From Gavia stellata (lineage: Eukaryota; Chordata; Aves; Gaviiformes; Gaviidae), in contig NC_082600.1 in NCBI RefSeq assembly GCF_030936135.1, forward strand, positions 6,638,821 through 6,702,820: a stretch of 64,000 nucleotides of DNA, read 5' to 3'. The notes below the pieces were generated by a model. It was not told where the DNA came from, did no database searches, and worked only from the letters and a program-made list of their open reading frames with translations. Numbering within the stretch: position 1 is the first letter of the stretch; each line of letters opens with the position of its first letter. A program made the position numbers and the translations under genes. Shown piece by piece: positions 42,672 to 55,350 of the stretch.

Positions 42672-43630
42672 ATGGCTGTCACAGAATTCTTCGCACTCAT
42701 TGTGCAAAGCCTCCTCCAGTACCCGCAGATGGTCGGTGATGAGCTGGATGAGGCCACACGCGAGCGCATGCAGCAGCGTGCGGAGCAGCTGAGCCAGGAG
42801 ATGACTCGGCTGCTGCAGGAGCTGGAGCAAAGGAGCCAGGAGCTGAGGAGCCTGGAGCTGAGTAGCCAGGAGCAGAGCGGCTTTGCCTGGGGAGCCCTGC
42901 TCTTTGCTGCCTTGCAGCAGTGGCAATTCTGGGCCGTTGCTGGAGTCCTGGTCCTGCTCTTTGCGCTCTGCTGGCAGCGCACGAAAAGAAGCCGTGAGGT
43001 GGACAGCAGCGGGGAAGAGGAAAGCTCCAGCAGCAACACAGAGCAGGAGGAGGAAGAGGAGCAGGAGGTGGAAGAAAGTGAAGGAGAAGATGCTGATGAT
43101 GAGAGGGATGTGAGCAGGGTGTTTGCAAAGCGCATCCAGTGGCCAGTGCAAAAGCTGGCCTACAGGAACCTGGTGGAGGAGCTGGTGCGTGACCTCCTCC
43201 GTGTCTTCCAAGTGCTCTTGTCAAATACGTTCTTCCCGGTGCTGCAACCAGCCATTGGGGTGGGCAGTGCCTTTGAAGGTTGGAGTCCCCATGAGGATGA
43301 TGCTGTCTACTGCCTGCTTGTGCCCCTTCGGCCCCCCCGTAGGCATGCCTTCCACCTGGAGCTGGGCACCAGGGGGGAGATTTCCTGCCACGGCTGCAGG
43401 ATATCATGCAGTACCTGCGCTGCTGCCTGGAGGAGAAACGCCTTGATCACTTCTTCTTTGGCAATGAGACCGTGCCCGAGGAGATCACCTTGCCCCCAGC
43501 CTTCCAAACGGCCGAGCCACTCAACCTCTTCCAGCACCTGGCACAGGATCCTGCTGCCCATGCTGAGGCACTGCGTGAGTTCGATGAGCTGCAAGATAGG
43601 CTCACGAGGCTGCTGTTCTATGGACAATGA
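42672..43630 (+). pseudogene. ITPRIPL1-like gene B, frame broken (unit 2)
   Basis: Predicted products match those of unit 1, with the same Mab-21 deletion junction and out-of-frame C-terminus. In the original frame translation runs to 43820. The poly(A) signal is at 44271-44276. Confidence 0.8.
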
Positions 43631-44324
43631 AAGAGGTCTTCATGCAGAGCTGTGTTTGCGCGGCTCACAGCTGATGGCACACAACCACCTCGTACCCCAG
43701 GGAAAAAGAGGGGAGAAGGCTGGACACAGGAAGGAAAGGGAAAACCCCGTGCGCAGCAGCCCTCTGCCAAGAGCAGCAGCGTTCTCCTCTCAATGGTGTC
43801 CCCAGCGCAGCAGATGGTGATGACGATGGTGGCGACAAAGACGAGTTTCGCCCTGCTTTCCCCTCGCACTGGCTGCGGCCGGGATGGCATTTCACAGGGG
43901 CTCAGACATTCTTGCTGGCAGCTCCGGCTGTGCAAGGACCAAGCAAGAGGCACTGCTGATGTGCCTCGGTGTGCTCACTGGGGGCCGGGTGGAGAGTCTA
44001 CCCATCCTAGACGCTCCCCGGGAGGCTGGTGCCGCAGAACCGAGCATGCAGCATATGGAGAAGACACTGCTCAGTTGGCAGTGGGAACTGCTGAACAGAC
44101 CTTTCCTCCAGAGCAAAAGCACACTCTGGGGAGTCTGAGCCGATGCAGCTGAAGAGGCTGTTGCAAGGAGGCTTGTGACAGAGACTCCCGCTACCACCTG
44201 GACAGCGACCACCCCTGCCTTTTTGAGAGAGTCCATTCCCTCTGGGAGCTTTACTCTGTGCAAAGTTGCCAATAAATGGTGTGTTTGAATAAGCGCTGCG
44301 TTTCTGGGTGTCTGTGTATCACTT

Positions 44325-44472
44325 TGTAGGGGCCCGTGCCGACCCAGGGAGAACCCAGGATGCAAAGGACAGAATTACAAGAGCAATTCTTTATTCGTGC
44401 GCATGAGGTGTCCTATTCAAATTGGGGCACCCCGAACGAGGTTTTACACGAGGTTCTTATACCTTTCCTGGG
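44325..44472 (-). mobile_element. Older minus-strand LTR (unit 2)
   Basis: Copy of 10630-10777, interrupted at the same base, here by the solo LTR; it continues at 45271-45349. Confidence 0.5.
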
Positions 44473-45270
44473 TGTGGAATTTGGATAATGAGGTGGGATT
44501 CCTGTGCACAAAGATCTGTTAAGACTGCCCTTGCTATCTCTTGTGCGACCCGGGGAAGTGGAGACTCACCCGGCTAACACAGGGTGCAGATAAGGAGGGG
44601 GCCCTGTGGAGGCAGGACAGCCCTGCTTATGGTCAGCAAAGACAGTAAGATAACAGGAATGTGAGAGGTCCTTTGTTCTTTGAAAAGGCTTCGTGTCCGA
44701 TAACTGACCTTTGCCTCATTACCTGTGAAATGCATATTACAACTCACACCCCTGCATATGCTAATGAAGATTATAGAGGTCATGCTAAACATATATGACT
44801 ATAGCACTCGTCTCTCCACCCAAATCATGCTACACGTCACATATGGGGGGGGAACCTCATAGTTTTGGGGATAAAAGACAGAGAAAATGATTGTTAAGGT
44901 GGGAGAGAAGAACCTCGATACCTGACGGACCAGTCGACGGGCTGTGTTCTCTTCCTCCACCCCAGGCAGGGACGCCTCTCTGGGTAAGCGCTGCGCCTCT
45001 CACCCTCTGGGTGAAAGTCATCCCCGGGTTCTTGTATTACTATCAAGTTTGCTAGCAATATTAACCTTAATTAGTAGCACTATTGTAGTTAGTGAATTTA
45101 TCAACGGCAATCTCGAATCTGTTTCTGTCGCTTTCAATAAAATAACTAATTTCGATTTTTGTGCATCTGCTCAGTGCAAGTCCTTTTGTTGGGGCTCTGA
45201 TAAATGGGTCAGTGAAAGTCCTGGGACTCTGACAGACAAATTTCCAAACTGCATTCTTTTTAACGCGACA
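44473..45270 (+). mobile_element. Solo LTR of ERV1 (unit 2)
   Basis: One 798-bp LTR, by eye identical to the two ERV1 LTRs of unit 1, flanked by CTGGG on both sides in the same host context. This is the expected product of recombination between the two LTRs of a provirus at this site. Confidence 0.95.
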
Positions 45271-45358
45271 CTGGGCGACCAGGTACAACAGGATTTGACC
45301 AATCGCTACTTAACACACGCGTACTACTATTTTGCAAAGCAGCTATAAATCTGCGGCG

Positions 45359-46059
45359 TCACCATCCCCCTGCTTCCTTCTTGATCTAAACGACCCTGAG
45401 TTGGTCTTGCTACAGTTACTTATCAATGATGCCAGATACGGGGAGGGTTTCACAGAGGTGTTCCAGGGGCTAGGAAGCAGGCATGATAGTCTGGGATTGG
45501 AGAATTCAGAGCACGTGAGTAAGGGACAGGATCCCGGAAAAGTCAAGCAGGCAAAGGTGAGCCACCCACCCGCCCGCATTAGAACCAGTGCCACCAGGAA
45601 AGCGCGTAAGCTATTAGCAACTGGAGATTCCTTACTGAGGGGCACTGAAGCGCCTGTTTGCCATCCAGACAATTTGTCTAGAGAAGTTTGCTGCCCACCA
45701 GCAGCTCACATTCCTGACGCCACTGAGAGGCTGCCAAGCCTGCTGAATGGTACAAGATATCATCCAGTCCTGCTACGCAAAGTAGGGTCAAACAATACTG
45801 TGACGAGGCAACTTAGAAGCGGCAAAAGAGGCTGCGTGTCCCTCGGAGCAAGGCCAAAAGGATCAGGAGCACAGGTGGTGTTCTCCTCTATCTCACCAGG
45901 AGGAGGAAGGGGTTCGGGAAGGAGCAGACAAACTGAGCACTGAATGCCTGGCTGCGTAGCTGGTACTCAAGGTTTTGGCTTCTCTGATCATGGCTCTACC
46001 TTTGAGAAGCCAGGTTTGTTGGGAGCTGATGGCATTCACCTGACCCCATACCCCAGGGA
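45359..46059 (+). mobile_element. CR1 ORF1 esterase fragment (unit 2)
   Basis: Copy of 16720-17420; the GDSL motif is conserved and the same ITPRIPL 3'UTR-like piece follows to about 46179. Confidence 0.8.
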
Positions 46060-46264
46060 AAAAGAGGGGAGAACGTGGGACACAGAAAGGAAAGGGAAAT
46101 CCCTGCACAGCAGCCCTCTGCCGAGAGCGGCACCATCCTCCTCTCAATGGTCTCCCCAGCGCTGCAGTCGGTGAAGACTACGATCTTGCAAATACTCTAA
46201 TTTTCAAATAATCACCGTTTGATCATACAGAAAAGTTAAGTTTGATTAATAAATAAAATAATAA

Positions 46265-47114
46265 TGTAGAAATGTATAAGTTAGGATTGTTAAGTTTGAA
46301 ACTATACTGGTAGGAACCTCACCAGGTAGTCACTGTTCCATAGTAAGGAACTAATCGTAACAGGATGGAACAATGAAGAATCCAATAGAGAAGTTTTGTT
46401 TGAGTCCTGTAACAATGTGACCTGATAGGAACCAGTGATGCTGCTTGGAAATTTCCTTACGTTTCCCATCTTGATTTGAATATCAAGAATGCCAAACAAT
46501 AGGTATTAATAGAAATAAACATTGATTATTTCAAGTAAGGATATTGATAGAATGGTATAATCAAGAGAGCGATTAATGAAAAATTAAATTATGTATTTTG
46601 TGTAATGATAACTAGGTATGACTTATCTGTGATTTAACCATCAACTAACTGCTGAACAATGTAGCATTGTGAATAGGTAGGATTTGCTAGTCAAGAGAAT
46701 GATAAATTGTAGGCCTGGTCAGTAAACGGAGGAAAACTTAGGAAGATTCCAAGAATGGAATTTTGCAAGTAAGCTGAGCATGCGCAAAGATTGGGTTCAA
46801 CTAGCGAATGCCATGAGGAAGACTATGGACGACCACCAGAGGATCTTAGCCGACCAGCTGTGTACCTGGAGGCACATGGGTCACGAGCATTTACATAGAT
46901 TAATGAGTTCTCGGAAATTGTATGAATGTGTTAACTGTTTCTTGGACATATGATGAATATGTATACTTTGATTGTATATAACTTTTGCAGCCGAGAAACT
47001 AAGCACGCGGTACTAGGTGGAGTGATCCCCTGTGTGTCCAGCGCTGCAATAAAGAAGCACCTGCTCACCTACGTACATTGTGTAGATGACTTTTTATATT
47101 ACAGATTTGTAACA
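46265..47114 (+). mobile_element. LTR-A (unit 2)
   Basis: Copy of 17626-18475, with the PBS-like site at 47119-47136. Confidence 0.55.
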
Positions 47115-48901
47115 GTTTTGGCGACCCAGATGGGACCTTGCGAGTGAGACTGGAAGGGATTGAGCGTGGAACAGACTCCTGCTACAGGGCATCTTGAGAA
47201 ATAAGGGTTAAAAGTAAGAAAGAAAAATGTAGAGAAGATACTTTGCAACAACTGCACCCGGTACTTAGTCATATTAGAGATAAAGACTGTCTTCACTGAC
47301 TCTCTGCTGATAAAGATTGCCGTCACTGACTCTCTGCTAACTAGCAATAATGATTAGCACAAGGACGAATGGTAGAAAAATAGAAAAGACTGCCAAAATA
47401 GTGCCCTAGAGTTAACTTGTCTCATTATAATCTCATTTTAATACTAAAAAACACACCTCCTAGCTAGAGAAGCCCCAACCCAATTTAGCCCCCTACTCTC
47501 CGAGCATGCGTGGTGAATTAATAGAGAACTGTAACTTTAAGATGAAGTAAGAAAAGTATTAACCAATAGTTAATTAAGGGGTAGCACCAGTAGGCGTAAC
47601 TAACTTTGTTAACTGTTTTAAATACCTGTCATGATTTTAACCCGGTGTGCAAGCTTTGTGGAGAAATCCCCTTGCACCCGGCGCCGCAATAAACATGCCT
47701 GCTTTATAACTGTGTGTGAGTTACGAAGTTCGTTTCCGCGTGTCAATTTTGGCACCCCAGATGGGACCCTCTCTGCCCGGCTGCGGGACCGGCTGAGAGG
47801 GGGACATCCTTGGCGCGCCCCGAGATTTCTCGGAGGACCTCCCTCGCTCGCCCGATCACTGCAGGGACAGACAAGGACCATCAGCGGACCAGGTATGTTA
47901 AGGAAGGGGAACCTGTAAGTCGTGAGGAGATGTCCTACGTGAGGTAAAGAGTATTGGTGCTCGCCCCAGGAGGGATTGGAATCCAGTAGTGAGGGCGCGG
48001 GAATCCCTGGATAGGGAAGTACGCGCGGGGGGTGCTCTTCGCTGAAATTGCGGGAGTATGGGATAGCTACAGGAACGCGGGAATCCCTGATTAAGGGAAG
48101 TACGCAGAGTTGCTATCGTTTGTACCAACTATTATAACCCATGGGAATTGAAATTTATATTATTGTGGCTATAACTGGCATTTTATGATAGTCACTACAA
48201 TCTATATACTTAAGAAGTTTTGTGCCCGGTACTGTGTATTTTGTGAAAAGTGCTTCATTATATACAATTAATGTTGTTGTTAGTTGTTTTAAGTTGGGTG
48301 AGTGTTTGAGTGAGTGAGACGCAGTCGGACTGCGGGGCGAGTGCGGGGTCCTGATCCGCGGTTCCATGTTCTCCGCGAGGAGAGCGGCCGGAGACGGACG
48401 AAGCGTATGACAGACTGTGTTAACCGAACTGATTGTTAACCCTTATTGTCCTATACACAGATATCAGGATTTTTCATGATGTTGTTGAATGTTTTGGTTG
48501 TAAACAGAACGTTTGAGTACGGTTTGGGGACGAGATGATTTTTGGCGTAGTGAGTGTCAAGGAAGCAGGTGCTTTGTGAAAATATAAAAGGTATAAGGAA
48601 TCAGTAAGAATGTCGCTGGAATGTGGGGGGGGGGGGAATGTAGAACAGAATAGTGACGGATTTATTTGGCGTGGAGCACTGTCTGATTTGCCATTGGTGT
48701 TGCTTGTTTGTTTGTGCTAAGTGTTTGGAGTGTCATAAGTACATTATTTCCTTTTTGACAATTGTCTTGAATTTAGGTGCATTCGCTGTGGGGCGAGTAC
48801 ACCCTTGCATCTTTTGCCTTGGACAAGGTATTATTGTTGTCAATTCAATCCAGTTGTATTCTTAGGCTGAGGAATAAGCCCCTGTGGGCAGGGTGTTCAT
48901 T

Positions 48902-49192
48902 ATGGGAGGTAAACAAAGTGGCAAAATATTGAAAAGGAGCCTTCTAGGCTGTATTTTAGCTCACTGGAAGGAGATAGGAGAGCTGCCAGGAGGGAGTGTG
49001 AGCAGAAAGACTTTAATAAAAATGATGAGGAGAAATGGCCCTTTAACGGAACCTTGAATTACAATATCTTGTTGCAACTGATGTTGTTTTTGAGGGGGAG
49101 CCGGTACCACCTTTCCCAGATGGGGTGGAAGCAGGGAAATGGTCCCGTGGCCTCCCCCAGCTAGGAAACGGAGCTGGAGCCCAGTAAAACCA
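48902..49192 (+). pseudogene. gag: ERV2 gag remnant (unit 2)
   Basis: Copy of 20263-20553: myristoylation-type start, short frame, then frameshift and loss of the rest of gag. Confidence 0.65.
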
Positions 49193-49328
49193 CTGTGACG
49201 AGGCCTGAGCTCGGTGCTGCGTGGTGTGTGCCCAAGGGGGCCTCTCCTGCCTCAAAGGTGCTTCTCGGAGGCAGCAGCACAGCTGCTTAGAATCACAGAG
49301 AAAGGGCAGACCCTGTCCTTGATTTTAT

Positions 49329-49727
49329 TTTCTCAAGATGAAACCTATTAACCAAGCTTTAAAACCTACGGATGATGATTTTGTAACGGTAAAGGAGCTA
49401 CTGGCCAAAGTGAAAAGGCGTACTTTTCAAAGCCTCTTAAATTTAGATTGAGAAAACAATTTGGGATACACAAATTCTTATATATGCCCAACTCACCAAA
49501 ACCTCAATTGGGGGCGAGACTTACTGGAACAACTAAAAGCGGAAATAAAATTTGAAAAAGGAAAAATAGAGCTTCGAGTGGGGGATGACCAGCTAATTGA
49601 ACTTCTGAGTCTGGCCCTCATAGATACTCCTGTTAGCTCAGAAATACCTGACGAAATCCAGAACCAAGTATATCCAGGAGTATGGGCCTCAGAAATACCA
49701 GGGAAAGCAAAAATGCCTCCCCAATAA
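49329..49727 (+). pseudogene. pro: ERV2 protease remnant (unit 2)
   Basis: Copy of 20690-21088: GRDLL present, active-site half absent. Confidence 0.6.
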
Positions 49728-51580
49728 TGATCAGGCTCAAACTGGGGGCGCGGCCTGTAAGAATTAAGCAATATCCCCTCAGAACTGAAGATAGGGAAGG
49801 AATCCGACCAATAATCAACCGATTTATCAAATATGGGATACTAACAGAGTATGAATCGGAATATAACACTCCCATTCTACCTATCAAAAAGCCAGATGGT
49901 AATTATCGAATGGTACAGGACCTCAGAGCTATTAATAAAATTGTTGAGGATTTGCATCCTGTCGTGGCAAACCCATATACATTATTAACTAAGTTGACAC
50001 TTGAATTGGCCTGGTTTACCGTATTGGACCTAAAAGACGCCTTCTTTTGCCTACCTTTGACTCCAGAGAGCCAGTTGCTGTTTGCATTTGAGGGGGAAAA
50101 CCCGGACTCTGGGAGAAAGACACAACTAACGTGGACTGTGTTACCACAGGGGTTTAAAAATAGCCCCACTCTTTTTGGGAACCAACTAGCTAAAGACTTG
50201 GAACAGGGGGAGCAACCACATGGAGATGGAATAATGTTACAATATGTAGATGATCTATTGATAGCCACTAAAACAAAAGAACTATGTATACTATGGACAG
50301 TTAGTCTGCTGAATTTCCTTGGACTTAATGGCTATCGAGTCTCTCCACAGAAAGCCCAAATAGCTCAGCAGCAGGTAACTTACCTCGGGTACGAGATAAC
50401 TGCTGGCCAAAGGACCCTAGGAACAGCAAGAAAGGAGGCCATCTGCCAAACTCCTCGACCACAGATGGCTAAAGAACTCCGTATGTTTTTAGGGATGACG
50501 GGATGGTGTTGTCTATGGATCTATAACTACGGACTCTTGGTAAGACCACTCTATAAACTGTTAAAATCTAATCCAAAAGACCTCACCTGGAATGGGGAAG
50601 CAGAAAGAGCATTTCAGCAACTGAAAAGGAAATTAATGGAAGCCCCTGCCTTGGGGTTACCAGATATTACTAAGACGTTCTGGTTGCTCTCCCATGAGAA
50701 ACAGGGAATAGCTCTGGGAATCCTAGCCCAAAACTTGGGACCATATAGAAGAGCAGTGGCGTATTTCTCCAAACAACTTGATGAAGTAAGTAAAGGTTGG
50801 CCTAGCTGCTTAAGGGCGGTAGCAGCATTGGTGCTAAATTTTCAAGAAGCACGTAAATTTACATTGGGCCAAAAGATTACAGTGCTGACATCTCATACTG
50901 TATCCACAGTATTAGCGGTAAAAGGGGGGCATTGGCTCTCACCACAGAGATTCCTTAAATATCAAGCTGTTCTGGTGGAACAGGATGATGTGGAAATATT
51001 TGTTACTAATATTGTCAATCCAGCAACTTTCCTCAGTGGAACCACGGGAGAACCGGTATCACGTGACTGCCTGGAAAGGATTGAAGCGGTCTATTCCAGC
51101 CGACCAGATCTAAAGGAGGAGCCACTGGAAGACGCTGAGGATTCCTGGTACACAGATGGAAGTAGCTTTGTTCGACAAGGCGTCCACAGAGCAGGGTATG
51201 CAATAACCACCGTGAATCAGGTAATAGAATCCGCAGCCCTTGCCCCAAATACTACGGCACAAAAAGCAGAAATAATCGCTTTAACCCGAACGTTGGAGCT
51301 AGCCAAAGACAAAAAGATTAATATCTGGACAGACTCCAAATACGCTTTTGGGGTAGTCCATGCCCATGGAGCCATATTGAAAGAAAGGGGACTCCTATCC
51401 ACCCAAGGGAAACATATAAAACATGCTGAAGAAATTCTTAGGCTCCTGGAAGCAGTACCGCAACCTGAAAAAGTGACTATCATGCATCGCAAGGCTCATC
51501 AGAAAGGACATACCGCTCAAGAATTGGGCAATGCTATGGCAGACCGAGAAGCCAAAAGAGCAGCTGAGAAAGGTGAATGA
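49682..51580 (+). pseudogene. pol: ERV2 pol: RT and RNase H (unit 2)
   Basis: Copy of 21043-22941 with one visible coding change, Thr to Met in the connection region (ACG to ATG at about 50483). YVDD and the four RNase H acidic residues are kept. The same in-frame TGA closes it. Confidence 0.85.
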
Positions 51581-51583
51581 GAG

Positions 51584-52704
51584 GTGCAGTCTTTGGTCCC
51601 AGACGGTAAAATACAAATTGATTGTGAACCCAGGTATTCCAAAGAAGATCAGGAATTAGTTGAAGATGTAGGGGGAGAAGTAGAGAAAGGTAAGTGGGCA
51701 AAGACTCCGCAGGGCAAAATAATAATCCCATTTGCGTTATTGTGGGCCATAGTTATAGCAGAACACAGGAAATCCCACTGGGGAGCTGAGGCCTTGTATA
51801 AACATCTGAGTCAGCGTATAGTTGCCCGGAACCTCTACACCACTGTTAAACGAGTGACACAGCAGTGTGAAATATGTTTGAAAAATAATCCTAAGGTAAG
51901 CCCTAAAGTCCAACTTGGACAGATAGGGAAAGGAAACTATCCAGGGCAGCAGTGGCAAATTGATTTCTCAGAACTTCCAAGAAAAGGGGGGTTTCGATAT
52001 CTGCTGGTTCTATCAGACACCTTTTCAGGCTGGCCAGAAGCATTCCCTTGCCGAACTAATAAGGCTAGAGAAGTAACTAAAGCACTATTACAAGAAATAA
52101 TACCGAGATTTGGAATTCCTGCAACAATCTCCTCGGACAGAGAATCACATTTCATTGCAAAAATTGTTCAGCAAGTTAGTAGACTCTTGGGAATAGATTG
52201 GCAGTTACATACCTCATATAGGCCACAAGCAAGTGGTCAAGTGGAAAAGATGAACCACTTAATTAAGTTACAGATTGTAAAATTGGGCAGGAGAAGGCCG
52301 GATTGCCACAATCTCTGGCACTCCTGAGAATTAGAACTAAGCCCAGAACTAAAGAGGAGTTGAGCCCTTTTGAAATACTGTACAGGAGGCCCTATATTGT
52401 ACAGGCGGGAATATCAACTCAGATTGGAGATGAAATGTTATCTGATTATATTGTAAACCTGCAAAAACAACTTCGGGAGATAGAGAAACTTGTCTTAGGA
52501 ACCAGAGCCCGAGGTCTTGATGGGCCGGTGCATAATATTAAGCCTGGTGATTATGTGTATGTGAAGTCCTTTACAGATTCACCTCTGAAACCGAAATGGG
52601 AAGGCCCCTTCCAGGTGCTGCTGACAACCCCTACAGCGATCAAGATTAAAGAGCAGATCTCGTGGGTACATCACACCAGAGTGAAGAAAGCCCCTAAGCC
52701 ATGA
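51584..52704 (+). pseudogene. pol: ERV2 integrase with frameshift (unit 2)
   Basis: Copy of 22945-24065. The DDE residues are kept. Two substitutions lie in the C-terminal frame (Leu to Pro and Val to Ile near 52526-52540). Confidence 0.8.
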
Positions 52705-54795
52705 TGGGAATTGACACCTATGGGACCATTGAAGCTTCGCATTCGAAAGCGGTGATATGGATTCTTATGACTCTACTGAACTGTAGCCACTGTTGGGAGT
52801 GGCCTTGGACAAACGCTTATTTTGGGTATATGGGAAGCTCGGGAACGGGTTGAATTTGGCAACTGTGGCAATATGTAATAATAACATGACACTGCGACCA
52901 ACTGAATGGGAAAGAATAGAATTGGTCTATACCTGGATGATTGAGAAAGGAAAGGAGGTCCAGATAGGTTGTAAACTCCTTAATGTAAGTAACCCGCTTC
53001 CTCTCCAGACCCAAATTCCTGTCAAAAATGATTCTGTCTGGGACTCTGCCAATAGAACAGGTAGCACAATATGTAAAAGAAAGGACATTTGTCGGTATCC
53101 CTTCAATACAATTCAAACGGTGACCATAATATGTCTGGGGGCAACTCAAAAGGGGGCCCAAGCTCTAACTTTTAGATTTCGGTTGCAGACACCAGAGGAA
53201 ACCACTACTCCCCCTGCCTACACTTCCTCGACTCAGGCTACTAAATCAAGTCCCACAGAGCCTGAGCAAATAGGACCATATGTGTATCCGACAGGAGCAT
53301 ACGTAATTAAATATGTCGGTCAGCAACAGGTAATGTCTAATCCAATATGGTCTCTTAAGCGAGTGGAATTATTAATACAGAACGATATTTCCACCGTTCA
53401 ACCAGCCTGTTCATCATTTATAAGACCCTTACACATAGGGTGGACGTCATGGTTACATAAGAGGACCCTTCCTTCCCGAAAGAGAAAAAGGAGACATGTG
53501 ATTGGTGCAGTAGGAACAGGACTGGGAGTTTTAAATAGTATAGATACTGAGATAATAAGGAACAAACTCCCAACGCTGACCAGTGATCTAAACAAAATAC
53601 AGAACCCTTTAAGATCTTCCCTCCTAACTTTAGGAACCAGCCAATGGCTTACAGCAAATATGTTACCACAGTGGGAAAAGCTTAATGAAAGGACAATGAA
53701 TTGATTATAAATGCATTAGACATGGCTCAGACTAATGTTTCTACAGCACTCAGTTGTATCCAAGCTCAATTATGGTTACAGACAATAGCAGCTGCAATCA
53801 TTAGGGAAGGAGAAGACGGAATCCTACCAAAAGAAATCCGAAAGGTGATTTGGAATAACGCAACGAAATTTGAAAGGAGATTCCAATTGTGGTGGCATTT
53901 GGTTAATTTTACCTTTGACCCTACTAACAACACAGCTACAGCTTTTGTACTAACAATATATAAAGCTTTAGTGTATAACATATACCCGATTGTTGCACTA
54001 GGATTAAATTACCATGGAACTGTGCTTTATCCCCTAGGACATAGGGTATGGGCTATGAAAAACAGGAATAAGTGGCAAACTATTAATGTCGAGGCCTGTA
54101 TCGTACGAGACCAGCAAGGATTTATTTGTGAAGGAAACACCATCAAAGGGCAAGATATTTGTCTTGACACTGAACAAAATGTTTGTCACTTTGAGGTGCA
54201 TCCCAACGAGACCCTAAGAACCATCATAATTTACAGGGGTATGGGATGTGTTTGTCTGAGATCTCAATGTGATCTTGTACAAGCAGATGATCAAATGGTG
54301 GACAACTTTGTTAGTCTTACAGGATGTGATTTTAACTACACAGCTCCTGTTACTACTTATCAATTGCTACAATTTAATTATACGTAGATTCAGGATATAC
54401 AGCCCACCCCTATTGGAATGAATCTCACTCTAATAAAAAAACTATTACAACATGAAAATTTAAAAAGATTGTTAAAACAAGTTCAAGGAAGTGGAAGAAA
54501 GACTTTAATTACTGTCCATCATGATACAGAGGAAATACACCAAGTAGTGGAACGAGTGAAGGCAGACGGAGAGCACAATTGGTGGGATGTGTTTAGGGGT
54601 TATTCCCCGTCAGCTACCAAAATCTTAAACATAATGACCCACCCGATATTGGGGTTACTAATAGCCACCACAACATTAACAATAGTGAATCTTATCCTTT
54701 GGTGTAAACTAAAGGAAATTATTGGGCAAGTATGGACACTAAAAGTAATGATGAAACATAACAAACCACTTTTAAGAGCAAAAGAATTTGCTTAA
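52701..54795 (+). pseudogene. env: ERV2 Env, broken (unit 2)
   Basis: Copy of 24062-26156 with two SU substitutions (Lys to Asn near 52992 and Val to Ile near 53085). The furin-like site, frameshifts and TAG are the same. Confidence 0.75.
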
Positions 54796-55350
54796 GGGAA
54801 AGAAAAGGGGGGAATGTTACAGGGCATCTTGAGAAACAAGGGCTAAAAGTAAGAAAGAAAAGTGTAGAGAAGATACTTTGTAACAACTGCACCCGGTACT
54901 TAGACATATTAGAGATAAAGACTGTCTCCACTGACTCTCTGCTAACTAGCAATAATGATTAGCGCAAGGACGAATCGTAGGAAAATAGAAAAGACTGCCA
55001 AAATAGTGCCCTAGAGTTAACTTGTCTCATTATAATCTCATTTTAATACTAAAAAACACACCTCCTAGCTAGAGAAGCCTCAACCCAATTGAGCCCCCTA
55101 CTCTCTGAGCATGCGTGGTGAATTAAAAGAGAACTGTAACTTTAAGATGAAGTAAGAAAAGTATTAACCAATAGTTAATTAAGGGGTAGCACCAGTAGGC
55201 GTAACTAACTTTGTTAACTGTTTTAAATACCTGTCATGATTTTAACCCTGTGTGCAAGCTTTGTGGAGAAATCCCCTTGCACCCGGCGCCACAATAAACA
55301 TGCCTGCTTTATAACTGTGTGTGAGTTACGAAGTTCGTTTCCGCGTGTCA

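Larger units (their letters stand above)
47180..55350 (+). mobile_element. ERV2 provirus (unit 2)
   Basis: Copy of 18541-26711 with the same LTR difference (5' LTR 47180-47745, 3' LTR 54815-55350), the same missing target duplication and the same disabling lesions. It was therefore already dead and nested before the duplication. Only about half a dozen substitutions over 8.2 kb were seen by eye. Confidence 0.9.
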
